A stretch of DNA of 64,000 bases. Origin: E44-bin88 sp050123275. GTDB taxonomy: Bacteria > Chloroflexota > Dehalococcoidia > Dehalococcoidales > BS750m-G39. Below, one piece after another: positions 48,742 through 56,882 of the stretch. Numbering within the stretch: position 1 is the stretch's first letter; each line of letters opens with the position of its first letter. The position numbers were made by a program, and so were the translations under genes. The stretch spans positions 210,954 to 274,953 of the forward strand of contig JASFHK010000001.1 of NCBI GenBank assembly GCA_050123275.1, written 5' to 3'. The notes beneath the pieces were generated by a model, which saw only the letters and a list, made by a program, of their open reading frames with translations, had not been told where the DNA came from and did not search any database.

Positions 48742-51700
48742 TTACTGGGTGCAGAAGCGGATTATCTCGGCGAAGTTGTTGATTCGGGTCAGGTTGTTGG
48801 TCTCCAGGATGCCGTCGTAGGTAAGGCTTATCCAGGGCTTGTGGTAAATCTGGCTCAGCTTCTCCGACATCGCCGCCACGATACCGCCGGGCATGCAGCC
48901 GTGGGGCATGACCGAGATGACGCCGGCGAAGCGCGGGTTTTCCAGCCACTCCACGCCGGAGCCGATGCTGAGTACCGCCTCGCTGCCGCAGCGCGGCGAC
49001 AGGTAAAGGCTCGACCGAGACAGCAGTTCTTTAATCGAGGGTTCGGGCTCGTCCGTCAGTGGTTTGAGGTTTTTAAGCAGCCGGTGCTCGCTCTTGTCCA
49101 CGACGCTGTTCTTGATGTAGCTGCTCAAAAGATTGCGCGCCTTGCGGAAATGGACGCTGTCTTCGAAGTGGCGGTAGGAAATATATTTCAGCCACTCGCC
49201 CACCGAGGATACGGTGACCTCCAGCCCGGCCGCCTCGCAGACCTTGACCAGATTGTTGTTGCTGAAGCGGTTGGAGCGCAGGTATATCTCGCCGTTGATG
49301 CCGACCAGCGGTCTCCTCGGCAGGTTGGGGTCAATGGCCGACTTGAAGGCGGCGGTCGCCTTTTCGAGAACGCCGGCGTAGCCGTCCCGGGCGTGAACAC
49401 TGTCCTTAACCTTTTGCAGGTGCTCGTCGAAGAGGTTTTCCGCCAGCCCCGGCTCCTTCTCGTAGGGGCGGGTGCGCCAGAGGAGCCGGTTCAGGCAGTC
49501 GGCGGCGAAGATGCCGCCGATGGCCAAGCGCTGGAAGTCGGGGCCGAAATCCATGTCGCGGTAGGCGTTGTTCGAAATCGTGGTCAGCATGGGCACGTTA
49601 AAGCCGGCTTTCTTGAGCACCGTAATCTGCTCCAGGGCGTACTTGCCCAGCCGACAGGGCCCGTAGGCGCTGACCATAGCCAGCTCCACGTCTTTGGAGC
49701 GCTCCGGGTGCTCGTAAAAGAACTTGAGGAAGTCGCCCAGCGTGACCCGGTAGGGCAGGCACTCCGTGCCCGAGGAAACCTGGTTGCTGTAGAAGAGACT
49801 GCGCTCGTCGGGCGGGGGTAGCACGATGGTCCGCCCGCCGCAGCTTTCCATGATTTGCCCCAGCACCTCGACGAAGGGCGCCATGTTGGGCAGCACCAGC
49901 GTCTTCTGGTTGCTGACGATGGGCGGGGCGTAGCGGCGTATCTCCTCGGCGGCTACCTCCTGCGCTTCGGCGGTGGGGGCGTAGCCCTCGATGGTATCGA
50001 CGAAGGCTTCCAGCCGGGTGACCAGCCCCGCCTCGGCGGCGTGCTCGTCAATCTCCAGCTGTCCCATGGGTTTGCCGCTCATGATGTCTTCCACCAGCTT
50101 CAAAATAAAGGAGTTGGGCCCGCAGCCGAAGTTGGTCAGCGCCAGCCCGTAAAGCTGGGGGTCCTGGGCGATTATCTTGGCGGCGGCGATATATTTGCCC
50201 TCGTAAGCCCAGTAGGGCCGGTCGGAAAACTCCTGGGGTTTGACCGTATTCAGGGGCAGGAAATCGAGGGGGATGGGTACCACGCCGAGCTGGGCCAGCT
50301 TTTCGGCGATGCCCAGGTTCGCCCCGGAGTCCTGCGACATGTAGGAGCGTGCCATCAGCACCACGCCCAGCTGGTTGCTTTCCTTTAGCTGTTTGAGCAG
50401 TCTGGCGCCTACCTTGGCGCGTTCCGCCTCGAATCGGTGCTGGGCGGCGATACCGGCCAGACCCGCCTTTTTGCCCTTGCGCCGGCTGAAACCCATCTTG
50501 GTGGCGACTTCGGTCAGGTTTTTGACGACCTCGTCTTCACCGAGGCTGAGGTCGAGCAACGGCGATAGGAAATTATCGCCCATCCCCAGCACGGTGCGCA
50601 CGATAAAGGGGGACGCCTGTATCAGGGGGCAGGCGTATTGCTGGCTGGCGTCGCCATTCTTCGGCCCCAGCCTGATGGCGCAGGGATAGAGAATGTAATC
50701 GCTTTTATCTTTGAGCGCCTCGACGTGGCCGTGCACCAGCTTCATCGGGAAACAGCTGTCGGTGTAGGCCAGCTCCACCGAGCGCTCCATTATCTCCTTG
50801 GTGGTCTTGCTGGAGACGACCACCCGCGCGTCGAGGTCGTTGAGGAAGCCGATGAGCAGCGGCGCGAAGTCGTATACCAGCAGCGCCCGGGGGATACCGA
50901 CCACCGGCCCCGTGCCGGCGCCTTCCTTATATTCCTTGAGCAGCAGCTTTTCCCGCTGGTCGAAGAAGGTCTCTCTCTTTTCCTGGGTCAGGGCGCTGTC
51001 GTAGCGGTCGCAGCGGCTGCCGTAGAAGGTCGGTTTTTCGCCCTCCAGCCGCATCTGGGTGATGGTACAGTTATTGTCGCAGCCCTTGCAAACGAAAGTA
51101 GTCAGCTTGCACTCGCTGTCAATCAGCTTCTGGAAGCCCTTGAACTTGGACTTTTGCCCTTCGCTGGCTTCTCTCACCAGCAGCGCGGCGCCGATGGCGC
51201 CGCTGACCTCGCGGTGCTCGGAGACGACCAGCGTCTTTTCCTTGAGCTGTTCGCGGAAGGCGGCGACGATGGCGTCGTTGTGGAAGACGGCGCCGGTGAG
51301 GACGACCCTTTCCCCCAGCTTTCTGTTGCCCAGTACCTTGGAAAGGTAGTTCTTGGCGATGGAATGGGACAGGCTGGCGGTGATTACCTCCAGCGACACG
51401 CCTTCCTGCTGGGCGGAAGCCACCGATTGCCCCATGAAAGCGGCGCAGCGGGTGCCCAGGTCGATGGTGTGCGGCGCGTTGAAGGCCAGCCGGGCGAAGT
51501 CGCCGTTGGTGACGCGCACCCCCAGCATCTCGGCCAGCTCGTCGATAAAGCTGCCCGTGCCCGCGGCGCAGGCCTTGTTCATCTGGTAATCGATGACGAC
51601 GCCGTTGCGCTTGATGACCAGCTTGGAGTCCTGGCCGCCGATTTCGATGATATCCGCATCGGGGTCTATCTCGGCGGCGGCGCGGGTCTGGGCCGTAATT

Positions 51701-52851
51701 TCGTTCTTGATGAGGTCGGCGCCGATAAAGCCGCCGACCAGGTACCGTCCGGAGCCGGTGACGCCCACGCCGGATACCTTGACGTTGGCGGCGCCGTCGG
51801 CGAGCAGGTTTTGGAAGACCTGCTTGACGGCTTCTATGGGTCGCCCCGCCGTCATCAGGTAGTTCTTGGCGATGACCTCTTTACCCGACTCGTCGAGGAT
51901 GACCGCCTTGGTGCTGGTGGAGCCGACGTCGATACCCAGATAGCCCGAGCAGGGCTGCTTGATGGCCAGCCCGGAGGGGCTTTCGGGGACGGGGGTCTGT
52001 TCCAGCTTGTCCATCTCGAAGTAGCTCTTGACCGAGTCTTCTTCGGGCAAAAGGCTGACGATGGAGTTGCGTCCCTTGGAAAGCAAAGCCGCCCCTAATG
52101 CCTCGATGTTGCGTTTGTTTTCGGGCACGTTTACCGTTACCGGCTGCCCGTTGCGGGCGCTGACGGCCTCGCTTAGCGCTTTGGCCACAGCTTCGTTGGC
52201 GGCGACGCCGCCGACGAAATAGACCGGCTCTTCGAAGACGCCTTTTTGCAGGGAGACGACCATGCGGGCGATGCTTTCGCAGAGCGCGTAGAGCATGGCC
52301 GATATGGAAACGCCCTTTTGCTGCAGGTGAATCAAATCGCTCTTGGCGAAAACGCTGCAGCGGGCGGCGATGCGCGGCGGCTTGTCCTGGCACTCCAGCG
52401 CCAGGCGGGCGAAGTCGTCCATGCTGATGCCCAGCCGGTAAGCCTGTTGCTCGACGAAGCGCCCCGTGCCCGCGGCGCATAGGGGGTTGGAGGCCACCTT
52501 CCAGGGCTTGGTCAGGCCGTCTTCGAGCCCGATGACGAAGGAGCTTTGCCCCCCGATTTGAATGATGGTCTTGGTTTCGGGGTGGATATTGAGTAGTCCC
52601 GAGGCGATGGCCAGCGAGCTGCTGTATTCGCCCCAGTTAAGCTTTTTGGGGATGACCGACTTGCCGGAACCGGAAACGCCGGCGGCGGTAATCTGGCTCA
52701 GGTCGTCCAGTCTGCCCAGTAGGGCGTTGACCGCGGAGCGGGCGTTGGAGGTGATTTTTTCGATGTCGAATTTAACGACCCGGTCGGCCTCGTCGATTAG
52801 GCACAGCTTGACGTTGACCGAGCCGATGTCCAGTCCTAGAGAATAAGCCAT
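48742..52851 (-). CDS. Giant fused acyl-CoA dehydratase activase / DUF2229 / HgdB-like protein
   Basis: A 1369-residue protein. Activase domain 1 (1-265) keeps both cluster cysteines (C125, C165) but has GGQSSF instead of GGQDSK at 100-105. Activase domain 2 (302-565) is intact: GIDVGSTSTK, GGQDSK (405-410), C428 and C469. A Cys-rich linker follows (C581, then C588-x2-C591-x3-C595 and a later RCD). DUF2229 spans about 640-870, and an HgdB-like (2-hydroxyglutaryl-CoA dehydratase D-component) region runs to the end. Known relatives of this architecture occur in many strict anaerobes; the substrate is unknown. The stand-alone activase at 16197 matches domain 2 plus linker. No acyl-CoA genes flank it. 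Confidence 0.88.
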   Translation of the reverse strand: MAYSLGLDIGSVNVKLCLIDEADRVVKFDIEKITSNARSAVNALLGRLDDLSQITAAGVSGSGKSVIPKKLNWGEYSSSLAIASGLLNIHPETKTIIQIGGQSSFVIGLEDGLTKPWKVASNPLCAAGTGRFVEQQAYRLGISMDDFARLALECQDKPPRIAARCSVFAKSDLIHLQQKGVSISAMLYALCESIARMVVSLQKGVFEEPVYFVGGVAANEAVAKALSEAVSARNGQPVTVNVPENKRNIEALGAALLSKGRNSIVSLLPEEDSVKSYFEMDKLEQTPVPESPSGLAIKQPCSGYLGIDVGSTSTKAVILDESGKEVIAKNYLMTAGRPIEAVKQVFQNLLADGAANVKVSGVGVTGSGRYLVGGFIGADLIKNEITAQTRAAAEIDPDADIIEIGGQDSKLVIKRNGVVIDYQMNKACAAGTGSFIDELAEMLGVRVTNGDFARLAFNAPHTIDLGTRCAAFMGQSVASAQQEGVSLEVITASLSHSIAKNYLSKVLGNRKLGERVVLTGAVFHNDAIVAAFREQLKEKTLVVSEHREVSGAIGAALLVREASEGQKSKFKGFQKLIDSECKLTTFVCKGCDNNCTITQMRLEGEKPTFYGSRCDRYDSALTQEKRETFFDQREKLLLKEYKEGAGTGPVVGIPRALLVYDFAPLLIGFLNDLDARVVVSSKTTKEIMERSVELAYTDSCFPMKLVHGHVEALKDKSDYILYPCAIRLGPKNGDASQQYACPLIQASPFIVRTVLGMGDNFLSPLLDLSLGEDEVVKNLTEVATKMGFSRRKGKKAGLAGIAAQHRFEAERAKVGARLLKQLKESNQLGVVLMARSYMSQDSGANLGIAEKLAQLGVVPIPLDFLPLNTVKPQEFSDRPYWAYEGKYIAAAKIIAQDPQLYGLALTNFGCGPNSFILKLVEDIMSGKPMGQLEIDEHAAEAGLVTRLEAFVDTIEGYAPTAEAQEVAAEEIRRYAPPIVSNQKTLVLPNMAPFVEVLGQIMESCGGRTIVLPPPDERSLFYSNQVSSGTECLPYRVTLGDFLKFFYEHPERSKDVELAMVSAYGPCRLGKYALEQITVLKKAGFNVPMLTTISNNAYRDMDFGPDFQRLAIGGIFAADCLNRLLWRTRPYEKEPGLAENLFDEHLQKVKDSVHARDGYAGVLEKATAAFKSAIDPNLPRRPLVGINGEIYLRSNRFSNNNLVKVCEAAGLEVTVSSVGEWLKYISYRHFEDSVHFRKARNLLSSYIKNSVVDKSEHRLLKNLKPLTDEPEPSIKELLSRSSLYLSPRCGSEAVLSIGSGVEWLENPRFAGVISVMPHGCMPGGIVAAMSEKLSQIYHKPWISLTYDGILETNNLTRINNFAEIIRFCTQ

Positions 52852-52896
52852 TATTCACTCTTTCTAAAACGGGATATCACCGTAGTTTTATTGTCT

Positions 52897-54057
52897 CTAA
52901 AAGGGCAGGCTGGCTTTCCTGGTCAGCCCGTCCAGCGAGCGCTGGTCGAGGACTGATTGGTAGTAGTCCATCACTCGCTGGGCGATGCGGTCCCAGCCAT
53001 ACTCGGCGGCTTTGATTTTGCCCCTGGCTCCCATCTCCTTACGCAACTGGACGTCGCTGGCCAGCGTAATCAGGGCCTGGGCCAGCGTGTGCTCGTCCTT
53101 GGGCGGCACCAGCAGCGCCTCGGCGCTGTGGGTGGCGACGCTGGCGTAGCCGTCGATATTGGAAGCGACGATAGGCTTGCCCATCGCCATCGCCTCCAGC
53201 AGTATTAAACCGAAGCTCTCCCGGCCGGTGGCCGGCGAGCAGACGATATCCGCCGTCTGGTAATAGCGGGGCAGGTCTTCCTGAGAAACGAAGCCGGTAA
53301 TAACGATGTCGTTGAGGTGAGCGTCTCTTATCTGTTCTACCAGCTTGCAGCTCCAGCGGGTGCTGGGCCCGACCAGGATGAGCCGGCAGTTATTGATTTC
53401 CTTTTTTACCTGCTGGTAGGCCTTGAGGAGGTAGTCCACCCCCTTTCGTTTCTCCAGCCGGCTGACGAACACTATGTTTATCTTGCCGTCGAGGAACTGC
53501 TCGAAGGGCGCTATGTCGGGGGAAAAGTGCCCCAGGTCCACGCCGTTGGGGATGATGTTGTATTCCCCGGGGAAGTGCCCGTTGATGAATTCCCGCGCCG
53601 GTTTGGAAACGGCGATTTTGCCGTCGAGGCGGCGGAACCATTTCTTTAAGAATAACATGGTGAAAGGTTTCCATATATCGTAGCCGCGGCTGTCCATGGC
53701 GTGAAAGGTGCCCACGTTGGCCGAGTCGGACAGGCGTAGTATGGTGGTGCAAAGCATCGGGCAAAGCGGCTCGTGGAGGTGGATGACGTCGAATTTTTCC
53801 CGCTTCAGTATCGGTTTTACCTGCGCCGACAGCCAGGGGGTAAGGGTAACGCGCGCCACGGAGCCGCTGCTGGGGGTGGGCCAGGACTTGCCCAGGCAGA
53901 TGAACCTGTCGTGGGAGGCGGGAGGTTTCTGGGAAGCGGGAGCGATTATGATTGCCTCGTGGCCCATCTTGATGAACTCGCGCTCCAGCGCGAAAATATG
54001 ATTGGCCACGCCGCCGGGGTAGGCAAGGTCATAGGGTGAAACCAGCGCTATCTTCAA
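52897..54057 (-). CDS. GT4 glycosyltransferase, PimA-like paralogue
   Basis: A 386-residue GT-B protein closely similar to the one at 25003-26175 from end to end: KIALVSPYDLAYPGGV at the start, HLHEPLCPMLCTT, IPNGVDLGHFSPD, FVSRLEKRKGVDYLL and ESFGLILLEAMAMGKPIVAS (EX7E). The start is TTG 54057. It stands 30 kb away from the ino1 cluster and next to the activase fusion. By analogy it may add a second sugar to the same lipid; this is inferred. Promoter at 54099-54127. Confidence 0.87.
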   Translation of the reverse strand: MKIALVSPYDLAYPGGVANHIFALEREFIKMGHEAIIIAPASQKPPASHDRFICLGKSWPTPSSGSVARVTLTPWLSAQVKPILKREKFDVIHLHEPLCPMLCTTILRLSDSANVGTFHAMDSRGYDIWKPFTMLFLKKWFRRLDGKIAVSKPAREFINGHFPGEYNIIPNGVDLGHFSPDIAPFEQFLDGKINIVFVSRLEKRKGVDYLLKAYQQVKKEINNCRLILVGPSTRWSCKLVEQIRDAHLNDIVITGFVSQEDLPRYYQTADIVCSPATGRESFGLILLEAMAMGKPIVASNIDGYASVATHSAEALLVPPKDEHTLAQALITLASDVQLRKEMGARGKIKAAEYGWDRIAQRVMDYYQSVLDQRSLDGLTRKASLPF

Positions 54058-54098
54058 ATCTGTTTATAGTCTCCCGTTGTTATCCTCGGTGCTGTTAA

Positions 54099-54127
54099 AA
54101 TATAGACTTTTGGGCGGCGATTGTCAA
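54099..54127 (-). promoter_or_regulatory. Promoter of the second PimA-like gene
   Basis: On the minus strand, TTGACA (54127-54122), 17-bp spacer, TATATT (54104-54099). Confidence 0.8.
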
Positions 54128-54146
54128 TCGGGGTTAGTTCCCAACG

Positions 54147-54219
54147 TGCGCCTAGAGGGATTCGAACCCACGACCCTCGGTTCCGAAGACCGATGCTCTA
54201 TCCGCTGAGCTATAGGCGC
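54147..54219 (-). tRNA. tRNA-Arg (anticodon TCG)
   Basis: A 73-base cloverleaf. The acceptor stem GCGCCTA/TAGGCGC is perfect, the D-arm is GCTC/GAGC, the anticodon stem TCGGT/ACCGA encloses loop CTTCGGA with anticodon TCG, and the T-loop is TTCGAAT. One T-T mismatch lies in the T stem (GTGGG/CCCTC). The discriminator is A, and CCA is not encoded. A near-consensus promoter lies upstream (54227-54255). Confidence 0.96.
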
Positions 54220-54226
54220 CGTTAGC

Positions 54227-54255
54227 ATTCTAGTGCCACCTCATATTCTTGTCAA
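54227..54255 (-). promoter_or_regulatory. tRNA-Arg promoter
   Basis: On the minus strand, TTGACA (54255-54250), 17-bp spacer, TAGAAT (54232-54227), ending 7 bp before the tRNA 5' end. Confidence 0.85.
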
Positions 54256-54289
54256 GGAAAATTTCCAGGTTTTCCTTTGCCGGCGCCTA

Positions 54290-54335
54290 TTGCTTTGGCG
54301 GAAGCTTGTGCCTATAATCGTTATCGTTATCGTTA
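54290..54335 (+). promoter_or_regulatory. Nitroreductase promoter with tandem TCGTTA repeats
   Basis: TTGCTT (54290-54295), 17-bp spacer, TATAAT (54313-54318). Three exact tandem copies of TCGTTA (54318-54335) cover the expected transcription start and may be an operator. Confidence 0.65.
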
Positions 54336-54359
54336 ACATTTATTCAAAAGGGGGGTGAC

Positions 54360-55118
54360 ATGGATTACGACAGTTTTCTGGAACTAGCCAGGAACCGGCG
54401 CAGCATTCGGCGCTTTAAGCCAGCCCCGATACCCGATGAATATGTGGACAAGATTATCGAGGCCGCCCGCTGGGCCCCTTCGGGCTTTAACTCGCAGCCG
54501 TGGGAGTTCGTCGTCATCAAGGACGAGAAATTAAGGGGCGAGGTCATGAAAATCGTCAGGCCGCCGCGTCCGGCGGGCTCCTGGGGGTTTTCCAGGATGG
54601 AAGAGATGTGCGAGCCCTGGCTGCGGCCCAAAAAGCAGGCCTGGCTCGACCCGGAAATGGAATACCAGAACGCACCGGTTTTCATATTGCTCTTCGGCGA
54701 CACCCGTACCCAGCAGGGCTTACCCATGGTGGTGAGATACGACCCCTATTTGAGACAGTCGATTTACAATTCCAGCCTGGCCAACGCTTTTTTGTACATG
54801 CACCTGGCGGCGACGACGCTGGGCCTGGCCAGCCAGTGGGTGTCGTTGGTGGCGGCACCTTATCAGCACTGCGCGCTGAAAGACCTCCTGCACATACCCA
54901 CCGAGGTGAACGTCTACGACATGATTGTCCTCGGCTATCCGGCCTATAAGTCGAGGAAGAAGCTGATGAGGCCGCTGGAAAAGATGGTTCACCGCGACTA
55001 TTTCGGTGAAGAGGATTTCAGGACCGAGGCAGAGGTCAAAGATTTTATCAAGCGGACGCGCTCCTGGGTCTTCGCCAACCACCGGCGGGGGGTAGATAAA
55101 AAAATAAGAGTGGGGTGA
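54360..55118 (+). CDS. Nitroreductase family flavoprotein
   Basis: A 252-residue FMN-dependent oxidoreductase. The N-terminal signature is RNRRSIRRFKPAPIPDEYVD, followed by AARWAPSGFNSQPWEFVVI, both FMN-phosphate contacts. The C-terminal part has LGLASQWVSLVA and DMIVLGYPAY. The family reduces nitro groups, quinones or enones, or dehalogenates; the substrate is not predictable. The ribosome site is GGGGGGTGA. Its TGA stop lies inside the 3' acceptor end of the opposing tRNA-His gene. Confidence 0.9.
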   Translation: MDYDSFLELARNRRSIRRFKPAPIPDEYVDKIIEAARWAPSGFNSQPWEFVVIKDEKLRGEVMKIVRPPRPAGSWGFSRMEEMCEPWLRPKKQAWLDPEMEYQNAPVFILLFGDTRTQQGLPMVVRYDPYLRQSIYNSSLANAFLYMHLAATTLGLASQWVSLVAAPYQHCALKDLLHIPTEVNVYDMIVLGYPAYKSRKKLMRPLEKMVHRDYFGEEDFRTEAEVKDFIKRTRSWVFANHRRGVDKKIRVG

Positions 55119-55188
55119 GTGGAGGGATTTGAACCCTCGATCTCCAGGGCCACAACCTGGCGCCTTAGACCACTGGGCTACACTCACC
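55111..55188 (-). tRNA. tRNA-His (anticodon GTG)
   Basis: Acceptor GTGAGTG/CACTCAC, anticodon stem CCAGG/CCTGG around TTGTGGC (anticodon GTG), T-arm GAGGG-TTCAAAT-CCCTC. The extra G(-1) at 55188 and discriminator C at 55114 are the tRNA-His identity pair. CCA is encoded (55113-55111). The 3' end overlaps the nitroreductase stop codon on the other strand. Confidence 0.97.
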
Positions 55189-55207
55189 GCGTTTAAGAAG
55201 TATTGAC

Positions 55208-55236
55208 ATTATAGCTAAAAGCCGTCCCGCTTTCAA
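55208..55236 (-). promoter_or_regulatory. tRNA-His promoter
   Basis: On the minus strand, TTGAAA (55236-55231), 17-bp spacer, TATAAT (55213-55208). Confidence 0.85.
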
Positions 55237-55239
55237 TTG

Positions 55240-55494
55240 TTAGCGGCGGCTTAGCTCGACGATGGTGACCCCGCCGCCGCCTTCCCCGTAACCGGCGGGG
55301 CGGTAGGATTCGACCAGCGGGTGTTTGTCGAGCTTCTTCCTGACCGCCTGGCGCAGGGTGCCCGTGCCCTTGCCGTGAATGATGCTTACCTGGTAGAGGC
55401 CGGCCATAAAAGCGTCGTTGAGGTATTTATCGAGCCTGGGCAGGGCTTCGTCCAGGGTAAGATGGCGCAGGTGTAACTCGTTCTCGACTGTCAT
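55240..55494 (-). CDS. Stand-alone Smr domain protein
   Basis: An 84-residue protein that is a bare Smr domain, like the C-terminus of MutS2: ELHLRHLTLDEALPRLDKYL is the LDLRG-like start, then VSIIHGKGTGTLRQAVRKKL (nuclease/loop motif HGKGTG), and GYGEGGGGVTIVEL at the end. Smr domains nick DNA or cleave RNA. No MutS2 core precedes it in frame; the upstream gene is mobB-like, 57 bp away. It may act in trans. Confidence 0.88.
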   Translation of the reverse strand: MTVENELHLRHLTLDEALPRLDKYLNDAFMAGLYQVSIIHGKGTGTLRQAVRKKLDKHPLVESYRPAGYGEGGGGVTIVELSRR

Positions 55495-55551
55495 GCCACA
55501 GAGATTTTAGCACAATCGGCGTGGCGACAAAAACGCCCCGGCCGAAAGAGG

Positions 55552-56187
55552 CTAGCTCTTGCGGTAGAAGAGGGCCAGGTTCTTGATTTTCCTGACCCCT
55601 TTCAGGCTTGAAGCCAGCGCCAGCAGTATGTTGCTCACGACCTGGCGGGGGAATTCGGTGAGGGGAATGGCTTCTTCGTTGACGTAGAGGGAGACCTTCT
55701 CTTTCCCGGGCCGGATGAACTCCTTTTCCAGAAAGTCGGCGATGCTTTTGGCGTCCTCCAGCGAGAACTGCTGCACGCCGCTGTCGGACGGCTCGTCGCC
55801 GGCGACGGCGATGACGTTGGTGGGTGAGGGGAGGGGAGGCCCGGCCTCTTTGCGGCGCACCTCGATTTTGGGGGCGCCTTCGTGGCTGAAGCCCTCGGTA
55901 AGGATAATGTCATAGTCCTCGCCGAAGAGGGGAACCAGCTGCTCCAGGCTATAGCCGCCCGGCCTGATGAGAAAGGCGTTGTCGTCGGTGCAGAGCATTG
56001 CCGCCTCGCTGCCGGCCTGAAGGTGGCGCCAGCTATCCTTGCCCGGCTCGTCGAAAGTGATTTGGTGGTGGGTGTGTTTTATGGTGGCCACCCGGTAGCC
56101 CCTCGACTTGAGCTCCTTGATGAGCTTTTCGAGCAGGGTGGTCTTGCCCGATTTCGATTTACCGACGATGGAAACTACGGGTGGCAT
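55552..56187 (-). CDS. mobB: Molybdopterin-guanine dinucleotide biosynthesis adaptor MobB
   Basis: A 211-residue P-loop protein: VVSIVGKSKSGKTTLLEKLI (Walker A), then TIKHTHHQITFDEPGKDSWRHLQAG, the MobB signature, and a DIILTEGFSHEGAPKIEV Walker B area. MobB binds GTP and helps MobA and molybdoenzymes obtain the MGD cofactor. About 60 extra residues at the C-terminus (after 150) have no clear match. No molybdoenzyme or mobA is near, but a formate-dehydrogenase-type partner would suit the diaphorase genes at 58407-61439. Confidence 0.88.
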   Translation of the reverse strand: MPPVVSIVGKSKSGKTTLLEKLIKELKSRGYRVATIKHTHHQITFDEPGKDSWRHLQAGSEAAMLCTDDNAFLIRPGGYSLEQLVPLFGEDYDIILTEGFSHEGAPKIEVRRKEAGPPLPSPTNVIAVAGDEPSDSGVQQFSLEDAKSIADFLEKEFIRPGKEKVSLYVNEEAIPLTEFPRQVVSNILLALASSLKGVRKIKNLALFYRKS

Positions 56188-56266
56188 ATTATCCTCCTTT
56201 GGAGTGCAGGCGCGTTCCTATCGCGTCTGTCGACGCTGTCCGTCCGCTTTGCCTTCGTCCCTTCGG

Positions 56267-56503
56267 CTAGAACTGGCCCTGCACCAGTGTGGTGGTGTCC
56301 TGGACGCCCTGGACGCTGCGCAACTCGCCCACGATTACCTTAGCCAGCTCGAAGAGGGACTTGGTTTCGGCGGTGGCTATGGCGTCCCACTGGCCGAAAA
56401 CCAGGTTTACATCGGTGACGCCGGGAATAGCGCGGATCTGGGACAGGGCGCTGGATTCCAGCCCCGGGATTAGTTTGATGAGAAGATAGCCCTTCACCAT
56501 CAT
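56267..56503 (-). CDS. Lone Lrp/AsnC ligand-binding (RAM) domain protein
   Basis: A 78-residue alpha-beta protein, MVKGYLLIKLIPGLESSALSQI... with IPGVTDVNLVFGQWDAIATAE and the VQDTTTLVQG end. This is the dimerising regulator-of-amino-acid-metabolism domain without any DNA-binding domain. Such lone domains are common in Archaea and Chloroflexota and may bind amino acids or form rings. It lies directly upstream of, and divergent from, the tryptophan T-box/trpB2 unit. ATG 56503 or 56500. Confidence 0.85.
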   Translation of the reverse strand: MMVKGYLLIKLIPGLESSALSQIRAIPGVTDVNLVFGQWDAIATAETKSLFELAKVIVGELRSVQGVQDTTTLVQGQF

Positions 56504-56557
56504 TTGCTTAAATTATAGGTGCTGAAGCGGGGGTTGGCAAGGGTTTGGGGGCCGCTG

Positions 56558-56586
56558 TTGACAAAGGTATCGGGTTAGCCTATAAT
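56558..56586 (+). promoter_or_regulatory. Consensus promoter of the T-box/trpB2 unit
   Basis: TTGACA (56558-56563), 17-bp spacer, TATAAT (56581-56586), a perfect sigma-A consensus. Start expected at about 56593. Confidence 0.95.
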
Positions 56587-56592
56587 CGGGCG

Positions 56593-56882
56593 TAATTAAT
56601 AATGTAAAGGCTGGGAACAAGACTAGTAGGTTCCAAAAGCGAGGCCAGAGAGAGTCGGGGTAGCTGGGAACCGACGCCACGCCGGAGCCGAATGGACTTG
56701 GGAGCCGCAAACCGAAACCATAGAAGGGGAGTAGGCTTTGCCGCCGGGGGAGCGTTATCAAACCCCGAGGTCTGGTCCTGATGGGACTGCACCGAAAAGA
56801 GAAGGTCCTTCCGGTCAGAAGGACTAAGAAGGGTGGCACCGCGAGTAAGCCCTCTCGCCCCTTTAAGGCGAGGGGCTTTTTT
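56593..56882 (+). promoter_or_regulatory. T-box riboswitch, tryptophan type
   Basis: Leader RNA of about 290 nt. It has the Stem I AGAGAG motif (56647-56652), the specifier context GAA-TGG-AC with TGG at 56693-56695, the T-box core GGGTGGCACCGCG (56831-56843) and a terminator. Uncharged tRNA should pair by its anticodon with the specifier and by its NCCA end with TGGC (56834-56837), favouring the antiterminator. TGG is the Trp codon, and C after TGG matches a G73 discriminator, as in bacterial tRNA-Trp. Low charged tRNA-Trp would thus switch on trpB2. Confidence 0.95.
56847..56882 (+). terminator. T-box terminator
   Basis: AAGCCC-CTCGCC-type stem (56847-56859, one bulged T) with GGCGAGGGGCTT (56867-56878), followed by TTTTTT. 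Its left arm overlaps the antiterminator, the standard T-box switch. Confidence 0.92.

Noticed and set aside
50638..52098. 486-codon plus-strand frame inside the giant activase gene
   Set aside because: Antisense shadow, rich in Ala/Gly/Val/Asp, no motif.
54318..54335. TCGTTA triplet as a seed of a CRISPR or satellite array
   Set aside because: Only three 6-base units without spacers; no CRISPR array exists in the window.
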